Below, in pieces: positions 8,104 to 16,340 of a stretch of DNA of 64,000 nt. The DNA is taken from assembly GCF_008923185.1 (NCBI RefSeq), contig NZ_WBMT01000005.1:186001-250000 (forward strand). The letters run 5' to 3'. Below the pieces are notes generated by a model, which saw only the letters and a list, made by a program, of their open reading frames with translations, did not search any database and was not told the origin of the DNA. Origin of the DNA: Actinomadura rudentiformis. Its GTDB lineage: Bacteria > Actinomycetota > Actinomycetes > Streptosporangiales > Streptosporangiaceae. Numbering within the stretch: position 1 is the stretch's first letter; each line of letters begins with the position of its first letter. The position numbers and the translations under genes were made by a program.

Positions 8104-9104
8104 CAGGTGACCTCGCGTGGCAGTCGGATGGGTGCCGCGGTCGAGTCGCGGACGACCAGCGTCGTCTGCAGGCTGGTCACGGCCGGTCCCACGTCCGTGG
8201 TGCCGACCAGCTGGAGCAGCATGTCCACGGCCGTGCGGCCGGCGGCGATGGTCGGCATCGCCACCGTCGTGAGCTTGGGGCGGTTGAGCCGCCCCTGCAT
8301 GATGTCGTCGATGCCGATGACGCTGATGTCGGCGGGCACCTGCACGCCGAGTTCCTCCAGCCCCTCGACGAGCCCTATCGCCACCAGGTCGTTGTAGGCG
8401 AGCACCCCGGTGACCTCCGCGGCCAGCACCTCCGCGGCGGCGATCTGGCCGCCCTGCTCGGTGGGGGAGTTGGGGCCGATGACGGTCAGGTCCGCGGCGC
8501 CGTCGGCGGCCGCCGCGGCCGCCGCGTCGTGGATCAGGCGGCTGTTCGAGGAGCCCGGCGGCCCCGACAACAGTCCGAGCCTGCGGTGTCCCAGGGCCAC
8601 CAGGTGCTCGATCGCCTGCTGGGCGCCGTGACCGACGTCCATGAGCACCGCCGGGAGCCCTTTGACGTGGCGGTTTATCACGACGAAGGGCACGTCCTCG
8701 CGCAGCCGGTCGATCGTGCGGTTGGACAGGCGCGGGCTGCACAGCAGCACCCCGTCCACCTGCTTGGCCAGGGCCTGGATCAGCTCCTCCTCGACCCGCG
8801 GGTCCTCGTCGGTGTCGGCGACGAAGACGTGGTAGTCACGCTGGCGGGCGTGCGACTGGGCGGCCTTGATCAGCGGTGGGAAGAACGGGTTGGCGATGTC
8901 GGCGACGATGAGGCCGATGTTGTGCGTGCGGCCCGTGGTGAGGGCGCGGGCGGCCCGGTTGGGCCTGTAGCCGAGCTGTTCGGCGACCGCCAGGACACGG
9001 TTGCGGGTCTCGGGGTTGACCAGGTGGGGCGCCGAAAAGGTGCGCGACACCGTGGAGACGTGCACACCGCAGGCCTGGGCGACGTCACGGATCGTTACGG
9101 CCAC
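8103..9104 (-). CDS. LacI-family transcriptional regulator
   Basis: Encodes 333 residues from the GTG at 9104, which is preceded at good spacing by AAGGAGAGG; an ATG at 9140 would add 12 residues but has no ribosome site. The N-terminal HTH reads VTIRDVAQACGVHVSTVSR with the hinge helix NRAARAL. A periplasmic-binding-protein-like effector domain follows (NIGLIVADIANPFF, GHRRLGLLSG, VIGIDDI). It lies divergent to the long pectin/uronate operon, with matching palindromes at 9136-9149 and 9290-9301. It is therefore the likely local repressor, and it is operonic with galM. Confidence 0.9.
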   Translation of the reverse strand: MAVTIRDVAQACGVHVSTVSRTFSAPHLVNPETRNRVLAVAEQLGYRPNRAARALTTGRTHNIGLIVADIANPFFPPLIKAAQSHARQRDYHVFVADTDEDPRVEEELIQALAKQVDGVLLCSPRLSNRTIDRLREDVPFVVINRHVKGLPAVLMDVGHGAQQAIEHLVALGHRRLGLLSGPPGSSNSRLIHDAAAAAAADGAADLTVIGPNSPTEQGGQIAAAEVLAAEVTGVLAYNDLVAIGLVEGLEELGVQVPADISVIGIDDIMQGRLNRPKLTTVAMPTIAAGRTAVDMLLQLVGTTDVGPAVTSLQTTLVVRDSTAAPIRLPREVT

Positions 9105-9135
9105 GGTGTTTCCTCTCCTTGGGGCGGGGCCATTA

Positions 9136-9149
9136 TGCAACCGATTGCA
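9136..9149. promoter_or_regulatory. LacI-type operator upstream of lacI-galM
   Basis: The palindrome TGCAACCGATTGCA (5-bp arms, 4-nt centre) lies 31 bp upstream of the lacI start. It resembles the TTGCAA..TTGCAA operators of LacI-family proteins, which suggests autoregulation. Confidence 0.6.
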
Positions 9150-9289
9150 GCTTGTGCAAAGCCCTTCCGGGAACGGTTGCGGACGGTGATGGCCTGCGGC
9201 TACTCGTGCTCGTAGCGCCTGAGCTGGAGGAAAAGGTCACGGTTGGATCTACCTCTTGACGTTTCCGGCAGATGACGTCATGGTTTCCT

Positions 9290-9301
9290 GCAACCGGTTG
9301 C
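9290..9301. promoter_or_regulatory. LacI-type operator upstream of the pectin/uronate operon
   Basis: This is a perfect 12-bp palindrome, GCAACCGGTTGC, that matches the site upstream of lacI. It lies about 30 bp downstream of a TTGACG element (9256-9261) and 129 bp before the first permease. A related half-site (GGAACGGTTGC) is at 9170-9180. Binding of the adjacent LacI protein is inferred. Confidence 0.65.
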
Positions 9302-9429
9302 CGTGTGATGAGACACACAGTTCATCGCTGGCATTCCACCGACCCCGATGTCCCGACGAAGCCGCCCGTCGCACCGGAGAGTAAGCGCTTTCCGAAGGTG
9401 GGCCCGCCGACGAGTGAGAGGAGGTGCCC

Positions 9430-10350
9430 GTGGCGACCGCCGAGGTGAGCGGGATCCGGCGCAAACGCCGTCGATCGAATCGCGGGCCCCGAACGCCCTA
9501 CGCGCTGATCGCACCCGCCGTGCTGCTGATGCTGGGCTTCCTGGTCTACCCGATGGCCAGCATCTTCTACTACAGCCTGCAGCACTACAACGTCACCAAG
9601 CCATGGGACAACGGGTTCGCCGGGCTGGACAACTTCCGGCAGATGTTCGGCGACGACCTGTTCTGGCAGAGCCTCGGCTTCAGCGCCAAATGGGTCGCGG
9701 CGACGGTCGGGTTCCAGCTGCTGCTGGGGCTGGGCCTGGCGCTCCTGGTGAACGAGTCGTTCGTGGGCCGGGCGCTGTCCCGGGCCCTGGTGTTCTCACC
9801 GTGGGCGGTCTCCGGCGTTCTCACCACCAGCATCTGGGTACTGCTCTACAACCCGACCACGGGGTTCACCAAGTACCTGGCCGACCTGGGACTGGTGCAG
9901 CACGGCTCCTCCCCGCTGGCCGATCCGAGCGCGGTGTTCCCCGCCGCCGTCCTCACAGAGCTGTGGCGTGGAGTGCCGTTCTTCGCCATCCTCCTGCTCG
10001 CCGACCTGCAGAGCATCCCCAAGGACCTGTACGAGGCGTCGTCGGTGGACGGGGCGTCGCGGCTGCGCCGCTTCTGGCACATCACGCTCCCGCACCTGCG
10101 GGACGCCATCGTCCTCTCGACCCTGCTGCGCGCGGTCTGGGAGTTCAACAACGTGGACCTGCTCTACACGCTCACGAACGGCGGGCCCGCGAACCAGACC
10201 ACCACGCTGCCGCTCTACGTCGCGCACAAGGCGACGGTGGCGCACGAGTTCGGGTACGGCTCGGCGCTCACCGCTGCGGCGTTCTTCATCCTGCTCTTCT
10301 GCTCCATCCTCTACCTGCGCCTCAGCAAGTTCGGCGGTGATCGCAAATGA
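9430..10350 (+). CDS. CUT1 ABC sugar transporter permease (MalF-like)
   Basis: Encodes 306 residues from the GTG at 9430, five bases after GAGAGGAGG; the GTG at 9424 overlaps the Shine-Dalgarno itself and is less likely. A basic tail (RRKRRRSNR) is followed by six membrane segments and an EAA loop (EASSVDGASRLRRFWH). It is the first gene of a long operon, with no binding-protein gene in front. The binding protein appears at 18024, after the catabolic genes. Confidence 0.92.
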   Translation: MATAEVSGIRRKRRRSNRGPRTPYALIAPAVLLMLGFLVYPMASIFYYSLQHYNVTKPWDNGFAGLDNFRQMFGDDLFWQSLGFSAKWVAATVGFQLLLGLGLALLVNESFVGRALSRALVFSPWAVSGVLTTSIWVLLYNPTTGFTKYLADLGLVQHGSSPLADPSAVFPAAVLTELWRGVPFFAILLLADLQSIPKDLYEASSVDGASRLRRFWHITLPHLRDAIVLSTLLRAVWEFNNVDLLYTLTNGGPANQTTTLPLYVAHKATVAHEFGYGSALTAAAFFILLFCSILYLRLSKFGGDRK

Positions 10351-11279
10351 CCCGGTTGACGACCAAGACGGCCGGCGGCCAGGCGGATGCCGAGGCACCG
10401 GACCCCGCGGCGGCTCCGCCACGCCCCCCGGCCGCCCGCCGGCGGGCGGCCGTCAAGCGGCGGCGGAACGATGAGAACGTCCGCAAGTGGGAGATCTGGC
10501 TGCCGCTGGGCCTCTACCTGCTGTTCACGCTCATCCCGTTCTACTGGATGTTGCTCTACGCGTTCCGGCCCAACGGGACGACGGGCCTGGCCCCCTGGCC
10601 GCTGACCCTGGACCACCTGCGGCACGTGTGGACCGACATCGGCTTCGGCACCTACTTCGCCAACAGCGTCAAGGTCGGCGTCATCTCGATGTTCGCCACG
10701 ACCTTCGTCGCACTCGCCGGCGGGTACGGGCTCGCGCGCTACGACTTCCGCGGCAGGAAGACCTTCATGCTCGCGATGTTGTGCACGCAGTTCATCCCCG
10801 GCGCGCTGATGCTGGTCCCGCTCTTCGAGATCTTCAAGAAGCTCGAACTGGTCAACAGCCTCTGGAGCGTGATCGTCGCCGAGACGGTCTTCCAGCTGCC
10901 GCTCTCGCTCATCCTGATCAGCGGCTTCATCAGGAACGTGCCGATGGAGCTGGAGGAGGCTGCCTGGGTCGACGGCGCCTCGCGGCTGCGCGGGTTCCTG
11001 GTCACGGTGCTGCCGCTGCTGCGTCCCGGGCTGATCGCGGTGAGCTCCTTCGCCTTCATCCACAGCTGGAACCACTTCCTCTTCGCCCTGATGTTCCTCA
11101 GCGACCAGGAGAAGTACACCGTGCCCGTCGGCCTCAGCTACACCATCGGCGAGTCCGGGAGCGATCTGGGCTCGCTGGCGGCCGGCGGCGTGGTCGCCGC
11201 GCTGCCGGTCATCGTGATCTTCGCGCTGATCCAGCGCTACCTGGTCAAGGGCCTGAGCGCCGGGGCGGTGAAGGGATGA
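10347..11279 (+). CDS. CUT1 ABC sugar transporter permease (MalG-like)
   Basis: Encodes 310 residues, with an ATGA overlap with the preceding permease. A long Ala/Pro/Arg-rich cytoplasmic tail (about 48 residues) precedes six membrane segments. The EAA loop reads EEAAWVDGASRLRGF. It pairs with the upstream permease. The imported substrate is probably an (oligo)galacturonide or an aldobiouronic-type sugar, judging from the catabolic genes that follow. Confidence 0.92.
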   Translation: MTRLTTKTAGGQADAEAPDPAAAPPRPPAARRRAAVKRRRNDENVRKWEIWLPLGLYLLFTLIPFYWMLLYAFRPNGTTGLAPWPLTLDHLRHVWTDIGFGTYFANSVKVGVISMFATTFVALAGGYGLARYDFRGRKTFMLAMLCTQFIPGALMLVPLFEIFKKLELVNSLWSVIVAETVFQLPLSLILISGFIRNVPMELEEAAWVDGASRLRGFLVTVLPLLRPGLIAVSSFAFIHSWNHFLFALMFLSDQEKYTVPVGLSYTIGESGSDLGSLAAGGVVAALPVIVIFALIQRYLVKGLSAGAVKG

Positions 11280-12208
11280 GCGGTGCAGGGACGAGCGGGC
11301 CGCTGGAGCCCGGCAGCCGGGTCCTCGTCACCGGAAGTGCCGGACGGTTCGGCCGCAGCGTGGTCGCGGAGCTGGTGGCGGCCGGACACGAGGTCATCGG
11401 GATCGACCCGGCGCCCGGGACGCCGGTCGGCTGCGCGAGCGTGCTCCCGGCCGACCTCACCGACCTGGGTGAGGCGTACGGGGTGCTGTCCCGCTTCCGG
11501 CCGTCGGCCGTGGTGCACCTGGCGGCCATCGCGACCCCGTTCAGCCGCACTGACGCCGTGACCTACCGCACCAACACCCAGCTCGCCTTCAACGTGTGCG
11601 AGTCCGCGGTGCACAGCGGGGTACGGCGGGTGGTCGTGGCCAGCAGCCCGACCGTCATCGGCTACGGCGCGCCGCACGGCTGGAGCCCCTCCTACCTGCC
11701 CATCGACGAAGACCACCCGGCCGAGCCCTGGAACGCCTACAGCCTTTCCAAGCTGGCTGCCGAACAGACGATGCGGACGTTCGCCAAGGCCGCGGGCGAC
11801 CGGATCAAGTTCGCCGCCGTCCGGCCGTGCTTCGTCGTCGCGCCTGAGGAGTGGAAGGGCGCTCCCACGCAGAGCGGCCATTCCATCGCCGAACGGCTGG
11901 ATCGGCCCGAGTTGGGCGGGGTGTCCCTGTTCAACTACATCGACGCGCGCGACGCGGCGGAGATGCTGCGCGTCCTGCTGGACGCGATGCCGGAGCTGCC
12001 CAACGGCGAGGTCTTCTTCGCGAGCGCGGCCGACGCGCTGGCCCGCGAACCCCTCGCGGAGTTGTTGCCCCGGATCCTTCCCTCGACCGCGCCGCAGGCG
12101 GCCGCCCTGTCCGGGACCGCACCGGCGTTCAGCAGCGCGAAGGCGGAGCGGCTGCTCGGCTGGCGGCCCGAGCGCAGCTGGCGGACCGAACTTTCCACGG
12201 AGATCTGA
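11276..12208 (+). CDS. NAD-dependent SDR epimerase/dehydrogenase, possible uronate dehydrogenase
   Basis: Encodes 310 residues, with an ATGA overlap with the permease. It is an extended SDR fold with the nucleotide motif GSAGRFG near residue 20 and the catalytic YxxxK as YSLSK near residue 160, preceded by VVVASSPTVIGYG. The family includes UDP-sugar epimerases and uronate dehydrogenases. The adjacent KdgD-like and enolase-superfamily genes are the companions of uronate dehydrogenase in the oxidative hexuronate pathway, so oxidation of galacturonate or glucuronate to the aldarolactone is the favoured role. A plain sugar epimerase cannot be excluded. Confidence 0.72.
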   Translation: MSGAGTSGPLEPGSRVLVTGSAGRFGRSVVAELVAAGHEVIGIDPAPGTPVGCASVLPADLTDLGEAYGVLSRFRPSAVVHLAAIATPFSRTDAVTYRTNTQLAFNVCESAVHSGVRRVVVASSPTVIGYGAPHGWSPSYLPIDEDHPAEPWNAYSLSKLAAEQTMRTFAKAAGDRIKFAAVRPCFVVAPEEWKGAPTQSGHSIAERLDRPELGGVSLFNYIDARDAAEMLRVLLDAMPELPNGEVFFASAADALAREPLAELLPRILPSTAPQAAALSGTAPAFSSAKAERLLGWRPERSWRTELSTEI

Positions 12209-13119
12209 TGCAGCTCAGCGGAGTCCTCTTTTTCCCGGTGACGCCCTTCGCCCTGGAGGGCGGCGTGCACGCCGACGTGCTGGCCGAGCACATCAGGACC
12301 GGCCTGACGCACGGGCCCGGCGGGGTCTTCGTCGCATGCGGCACCGGGGAGTTCCCCTCGCTCTCCATCGCCGAGCATGAGGTCGCGGTCCGTACCGCCG
12401 TCGAGGCCACCGGCGGCGCGGTCCCGGTGATCGCCGGTGCGGGCGGGCCGCTCGGCGCCGCGCTGGAGCAGGCCCGCCAGGCCGCGGCGGCCGGGGCGGA
12501 CGGCCTGCTCCTCATGCCGCCGTACCTGGCGCAGGGGCCGGCCGAGGGGCTGCGATCCTACGTGACCGCCGTCGCCGAGGCGGCCGGCCTGCCGGTGATC
12601 CTCTACCAGCGCGGCGGGGTGGTGCTCGACCCGGCCAGCGCCGTCGCACTGGCCCGGATCCCGGGCGTGACCGGCCTGAAGGACGGCAACGGCGACATCG
12701 ACCGCATGGCGCGCATCGTGCTGGCGATCCGGCGCGAGATCGGCCCGGACTTCACGTTCTTCAACGGCCTGCCCACCGCAGAGCTCACCCAGCCCGCCTA
12801 CCGCGCCATCGGCGTGGGCCTCTACTCCTCGGCGGCCTTCTGTTTCGTGCCGGAGGTGGCCGCCGCCTTCTGCGAGGCCCTCGACGGAGGGGGTTCCGCG
12901 CTCGCGGAACGGCTCATCACCGACTTCTACGCCCCGCTGGTGGAACTGCGCAGCAAGGTACCCGGATACGCGGTGTCACTGGTCAAGGCCGCCGTCCGGC
13001 TGCGCGGACTGGACACGGGCCCGGTGCGGGCACCGCTGGTCGAACCCGCGCCCGAGCACCTCGCCGAGCTGGAACGGCTGACGAAGGCCGGACTCGCCAT
13101 GGTCGGGGCGGCACCGTGA
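12208..13119 (+). CDS. DapA-superfamily dehydratase, KdgD-like (5-dehydro-4-deoxyglucarate dehydratase)
   Basis: Encodes 303 residues with a TGATG overlap with the SDR gene. It is a TIM-barrel class I lyase with VTPF at the N-terminus, the substrate loop CGTGEFPSLS, a Tyr in VILYQRGG and the Schiff-base Lys in TGLKDGNGD. The C-terminal YSSAAFCFVPEVA matches 5-dehydro-4-deoxyglucarate dehydratases (EC 4.2.1.41), which yield 2,5-dioxopentanoate, CO2 and water. Other DapA members (KDG or KDPGal aldolases) are alternatives. The semialdehyde dehydrogenase that would follow is not in the window. Confidence 0.8.
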   Translation: MQLSGVLFFPVTPFALEGGVHADVLAEHIRTGLTHGPGGVFVACGTGEFPSLSIAEHEVAVRTAVEATGGAVPVIAGAGGPLGAALEQARQAAAAGADGLLLMPPYLAQGPAEGLRSYVTAVAEAAGLPVILYQRGGVVLDPASAVALARIPGVTGLKDGNGDIDRMARIVLAIRREIGPDFTFFNGLPTAELTQPAYRAIGVGLYSSAAFCFVPEVAAAFCEALDGGGSALAERLITDFYAPLVELRSKVPGYAVSLVKAAVRLRGLDTGPVRAPLVEPAPEHLAELERLTKAGLAMVGAAP

Positions 13120-14243
13120 CAGCCAACACCGTGTCCTCCAACACAGGGACGGCCAACACAGGGACGGTCATCGCCGAGGTGCGCAGCACCGTGCACCGAG
13201 TCCCCATGCCCCGGCCATGGAATCCTTCCCGGCCGCACATCGATCTGGTGGTCACCGCGGTGACGACCGGCGACGGGCGGACCGGCACGGGGTTCTCCTG
13301 GGCGCCGAACGTCGGCGGCCGGGCGGTGCACGCGCTGCTGGAGAGCGATGTGCGCGAGGCCGCGCTCGGGCTGCCCGCGCACCCGGCCGTCGCGTACGAC
13401 CGGCTCTGGTGGCACCTGCACGAGGCGGGCCGCGGCGGGCTGACCACGATGGCGCTGGCCGCCGTGGACCTGGCGTTGTGGGACCTGTCCGCGGCGGCCG
13501 GCCTGACCGCCGCCGTCGGCCGGCGGCACGAGGCCGTGCCGGTCTACGGCAGCGGCGTCAACCGGCACTACTCGCTGGACGAGATCATCGCCCAGGCCGA
13601 GCGGTGGTCCGAGGCCGAAACGCGGGCCGTGAAGATCAAGGTCGGCGGCCGTGACCTGCCGGAGGACCTCGAGCGGGTCGAGGCCGTGCGGCAGGTGATG
13701 GGGCCTGACGTGCGGCTGATGCTGGACGCCAACCAGCTCTGGGACCTGCCGGGTGCGCTGCGGGCCGTCGAAGCGCTTCGCCGGTTCGACCCCTGCTGGA
13801 TCGAGGAGCCCCTCCCCGCCGACGACGTCCAGGCCTACGCCCGGCTGCGGGCGGACGCCGCGGGGGTCCCCATCGCGCTCGGCGAGAACACCCACACGCC
13901 CTGGCAGTTCCGCGACCTGCTCACCGCCGGGGCCTGCGACATCCTCCAGCCCAACGTGGTCCGGGTCGGCGGGATCACCCCGTTCCTGCGGATCGTCGAA
14001 CTGGCCCGCACGTTCGGCGTCCCGGTGTACCCGCACCTGCTTCCCGACATCTCCGGGCAGCTGGCCTGCTGCCTGCCGCTCCCGGCGATGGTCGAGGACG
14101 TCGAGGACGCGTCGTTCGCCGCGCTCGGGCTGCTCACCGAGCCCTACCCGGTGCGGATCGAGGACGGGCTGCTGCGCCCCGGCGACCATCCGGGGCTCGG
14201 CCTGCGCTTCGACGAGGACCGGCTGAAGAGCACGCGGATCTGA
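13116..14243 (+). CDS. Enolase-superfamily (mandelate racemase group) sugar-acid dehydratase or cycloisomerase
   Basis: Encodes 375 residues from a GTG overlapping the upstream stop. It has a capping domain, then a barrel with KIK (K173, K175) and metal ligands D204 (MLDANQ), E230 (WIEEP) and E257 (LGEN). H307 lies in YPHLLP. The Asp that normally pairs with that His is Asn here (N280, QPNVVRVGG), at the usual 27-residue spacing. Expected substrates are aldarates, their lactones or aldonates; a galactarolactone-cycloisomerase-like role would connect the SDR and KdgD steps. The first 16 residues carry a slippage-type repeat (NTGTANTGT). Confidence 0.82.
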   Translation: MTANTVSSNTGTANTGTVIAEVRSTVHRVPMPRPWNPSRPHIDLVVTAVTTGDGRTGTGFSWAPNVGGRAVHALLESDVREAALGLPAHPAVAYDRLWWHLHEAGRGGLTTMALAAVDLALWDLSAAAGLTAAVGRRHEAVPVYGSGVNRHYSLDEIIAQAERWSEAETRAVKIKVGGRDLPEDLERVEAVRQVMGPDVRLMLDANQLWDLPGALRAVEALRRFDPCWIEEPLPADDVQAYARLRADAAGVPIALGENTHTPWQFRDLLTAGACDILQPNVVRVGGITPFLRIVELARTFGVPVYPHLLPDISGQLACCLPLPAMVEDVEDASFAALGLLTEPYPVRIEDGLLRPGDHPGLGLRFDEDRLKSTRI

Positions 14244-14259
14244 CCGAGGGAGAGACCCG

Positions 14260-15426
14260 ATGGAGACCCCGATGGACCCGGTGAACGTGGTGCTCGTCGG
14301 TGGCCACGGCCACGGCCGCTGGCACCTGGACAACCTGCGCCGCCTGACCGGCACCGGCCTGGTCCGGCTGGCCGGGATCTGCGACCTCAGCCCGGTGGGC
14401 GCCGAGGCGCTCGCGGGCCTGGGCGAGCCGGAGCAGGGCCCGGACCTCGCCGCGCTGCTGGATCGGACGGGAGCGGAGATCGCCATCGTGGCGACGCCGA
14501 TCCACACCCACGAGGACCTGACGCTCGCGGCGGTGGCGAGCGGAGCCCACGTGCTGCTGGAGAAGCCGCCCGCCGCGACGTACGCCGGGTTCGAGCGGAC
14601 GCTGGCCGGAGTGCGGGAGGCGGGCCGAGCCTGCCAGGTGGGTTTCCAGAGCCTGGGTTCGGCTGCGATCCCGGCAATCCGGACGCTGGTGGACGAGGGC
14701 GCGATCGGCCGCGTGCGCGGCATCGGAGTGGCCGGAGCCTGGTTCCGGGACTCCTCCTACTTCGCGCGGTCGCCGTGGGCCGGGCGGCGCCGGGTGGACG
14801 GCACCGACGTGGTGGACGGCGCGCTCACCAACCCGTTCGCGCACGCCCTGGCCACGGCGCTCGCCATCGACGGCAGCGAAGGGCCCGGCAGCGTGGGTGA
14901 CGGGGGGGGTGACATCGAGGTCGAACTCTTCCACGCGTTCCCGATCGAGAGTGATGACACCGGCTGCCTGCGGATGACCACGGCCCGGGGCACCGTCGTT
15001 TCCGTCGCAGTGAGCCTGTGCGCCCCCAAGCGCAACGAGCCGTACGTGGTCGTTCACGGCGAGCGGGGCCGCATCACGTTCACCTACACGCTGGACCGGG
15101 TCGTGCTGGAGCGGGACGGCGTCACTGAGACGTTGGACCACTCCCGGACCGACCTGCTGGAAAACCTGGTCGCGCACGTGCGCGGCACGGCGGACCTGCT
15201 CGTGCCGCTGCACCGGACCGCGGCCTTCATGCGCGCGGTGGAGGCCGTGCGCGTGGCCGCAGAGCCGCTGCCGATCCCCGAGGAGGCACAGGAGGTGACC
15301 GTCGTGGACGGGGTCACGCGCCGGGTCCTTCCCGGCATCGAGGACCAGGTCGCCGCGAGCGCGGAGCGGCTCGCACTGTTCTCCGAACTCGACCTCCCCT
15401 GGGCGACCCGGAAGGAGCTCGCGTGA
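14260..15426 (+). CDS. Gfo/Idh/MocA family oxidoreductase (second copy)
   Basis: Encodes 388 residues from the ATG at 14260, after GAGGGAGAG; an in-frame ATG at 14272 is possible. The Rossmann motif is the variant VVLVGGHGHGRWH, followed by EKPPAATYAG. A C-terminal domain contains LTNPFAHALAT and the His near residue 200. An eight-G run at 14902-14909 lies inside the gene but keeps the frame. Its stop overlaps the DUF6807 start (GTGA), which repeats the pairing at 4230-6259. It is probably an NAD(P)-dependent sugar or glycoside oxidoreductase. Confidence 0.87.
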   Translation: METPMDPVNVVLVGGHGHGRWHLDNLRRLTGTGLVRLAGICDLSPVGAEALAGLGEPEQGPDLAALLDRTGAEIAIVATPIHTHEDLTLAAVASGAHVLLEKPPAATYAGFERTLAGVREAGRACQVGFQSLGSAAIPAIRTLVDEGAIGRVRGIGVAGAWFRDSSYFARSPWAGRRRVDGTDVVDGALTNPFAHALATALAIDGSEGPGSVGDGGGDIEVELFHAFPIESDDTGCLRMTTARGTVVSVAVSLCAPKRNEPYVVVHGERGRITFTYTLDRVVLERDGVTETLDHSRTDLLENLVAHVRGTADLLVPLHRTAAFMRAVEAVRVAAEPLPIPEEAQEVTVVDGVTRRVLPGIEDQVAASAERLALFSELDLPWATRKELA

Positions 15427-16340
15427 GCGATCGCACCGAGTTGAGCGACCCCGTCGAACTGAGCGACCCTGTTGAACTGAGCGTCGGCGGGCGGCCCGTG
15501 GCCAGGTACGTCACGCGGTCGTACCTGGCAGCGGGCCTCGCGCCCCGGCCCTACCTGCATCCCGTCCGGACGCTGGGCGGCACCGAGGTCACCGAGCTGT
15601 CGCCCGAGGACCATCCCCACCATCTGGGGGTCTGCGTCGCCATCGCGGACGTGAGCGGCCGCAACTTCTGGGGCGGGCGGACCTACGTCCGCGATCGCGG
15701 GCCCGTCTGGCGGGACGACCACGGCCTCCAGCGGCATCTCGGCTGGACGCGCCGCGCGGCTGGGGAGTTCCGCGAGTCGCTGGCCTGGATCGACCGGGAG
15801 AACGCGGTGGTGCTCCGCGAGCAGCGGGAGGCCACGGCGGTCCCCGTGGGCGACCACTGGGCGCTCGACCTCACCTTCCGGCTGACCAACGTGCTCGGCA
15901 CGCCACTGCAGCTCGGCAGTAGCGCCACCAAGGGACGCGCCGGCGCGGGCTATGGCGGTTTCTTCTGGCGGGCGCCCGGGACGTCCACGGACATCAGGGT
16001 GTTCAGCGCCGAAGCGGAGGGCGAGGAGAAGGTGCACGGCGCCGTGACCGGTTGGGTCGCCATGAGCGGCACCGGCGCCCGCGCCATCGGTGCCGAGGGG
16101 AGCCCTGCCGAGAAGACATGGACGCTGGCCTTCGCGGGCGGCGACGAGACCACCCGGCGTGACCCGTGGTTCGTCAGGGCCTCCGAGTATCCCGGGGTCG
16201 GCTCCGCGCTCGCCTGGGAACACGTGCTGGAAGTGCCGCCCGGGGGAGTGGTGGAGCGCCGCGTGGTCACGATCGTCGCCGACGGCGTGCTGTCGCCCTC
16301 CGACATCGAGGCAGGGCTGGAGGACCTATGGGCCCGCTGA
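15423..16340 (+). CDS. DUF6807 (PmoA-like) family protein, second copy
   Basis: Encodes 305 residues, the same length as the copy at 5342. Shared landmarks are YLHPVRTL, a His-rich EDHPHHLG, RNFWGGRTYVRDRG and GAGYGGFFWR. The N-terminus contains two copies of LSDPVE, made by an 18-bp tandem repeat at 15443-15478. It is cytoplasmic, with no signal peptide. The function is unknown; its coupling to the oxidoreductase is the best clue. Confidence 0.85.
   Translation: MSDRTELSDPVELSDPVELSVGGRPVARYVTRSYLAAGLAPRPYLHPVRTLGGTEVTELSPEDHPHHLGVCVAIADVSGRNFWGGRTYVRDRGPVWRDDHGLQRHLGWTRRAAGEFRESLAWIDRENAVVLREQREATAVPVGDHWALDLTFRLTNVLGTPLQLGSSATKGRAGAGYGGFFWRAPGTSTDIRVFSAEAEGEEKVHGAVTGWVAMSGTGARAIGAEGSPAEKTWTLAFAGGDETTRRDPWFVRASEYPGVGSALAWEHVLEVPPGGVVERRVVTIVADGVLSPSDIEAGLEDLWAR

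Noticed and set aside
7045..8742. Possible fusion of galM with an upstream segment
   Set aside because: The upstream part is the lacI gene read in another frame; the ATG at 8103 overlaps the lacI stop exactly.
9273..9280. TGACGTCA palindrome as a separate operator
   Set aside because: It is short, occurs by chance in GC-rich DNA, and the nearby GCAACCGGTTGC site matches the adjacent LacI gene better.
12208..13119. DapA (lysine biosynthesis) identity for the lyase gene
   Set aside because: The operon context and the FFPVTPF, YQRGG and YSSAAFCFVP features fit sugar-acid dehydratases, not lysine synthesis.
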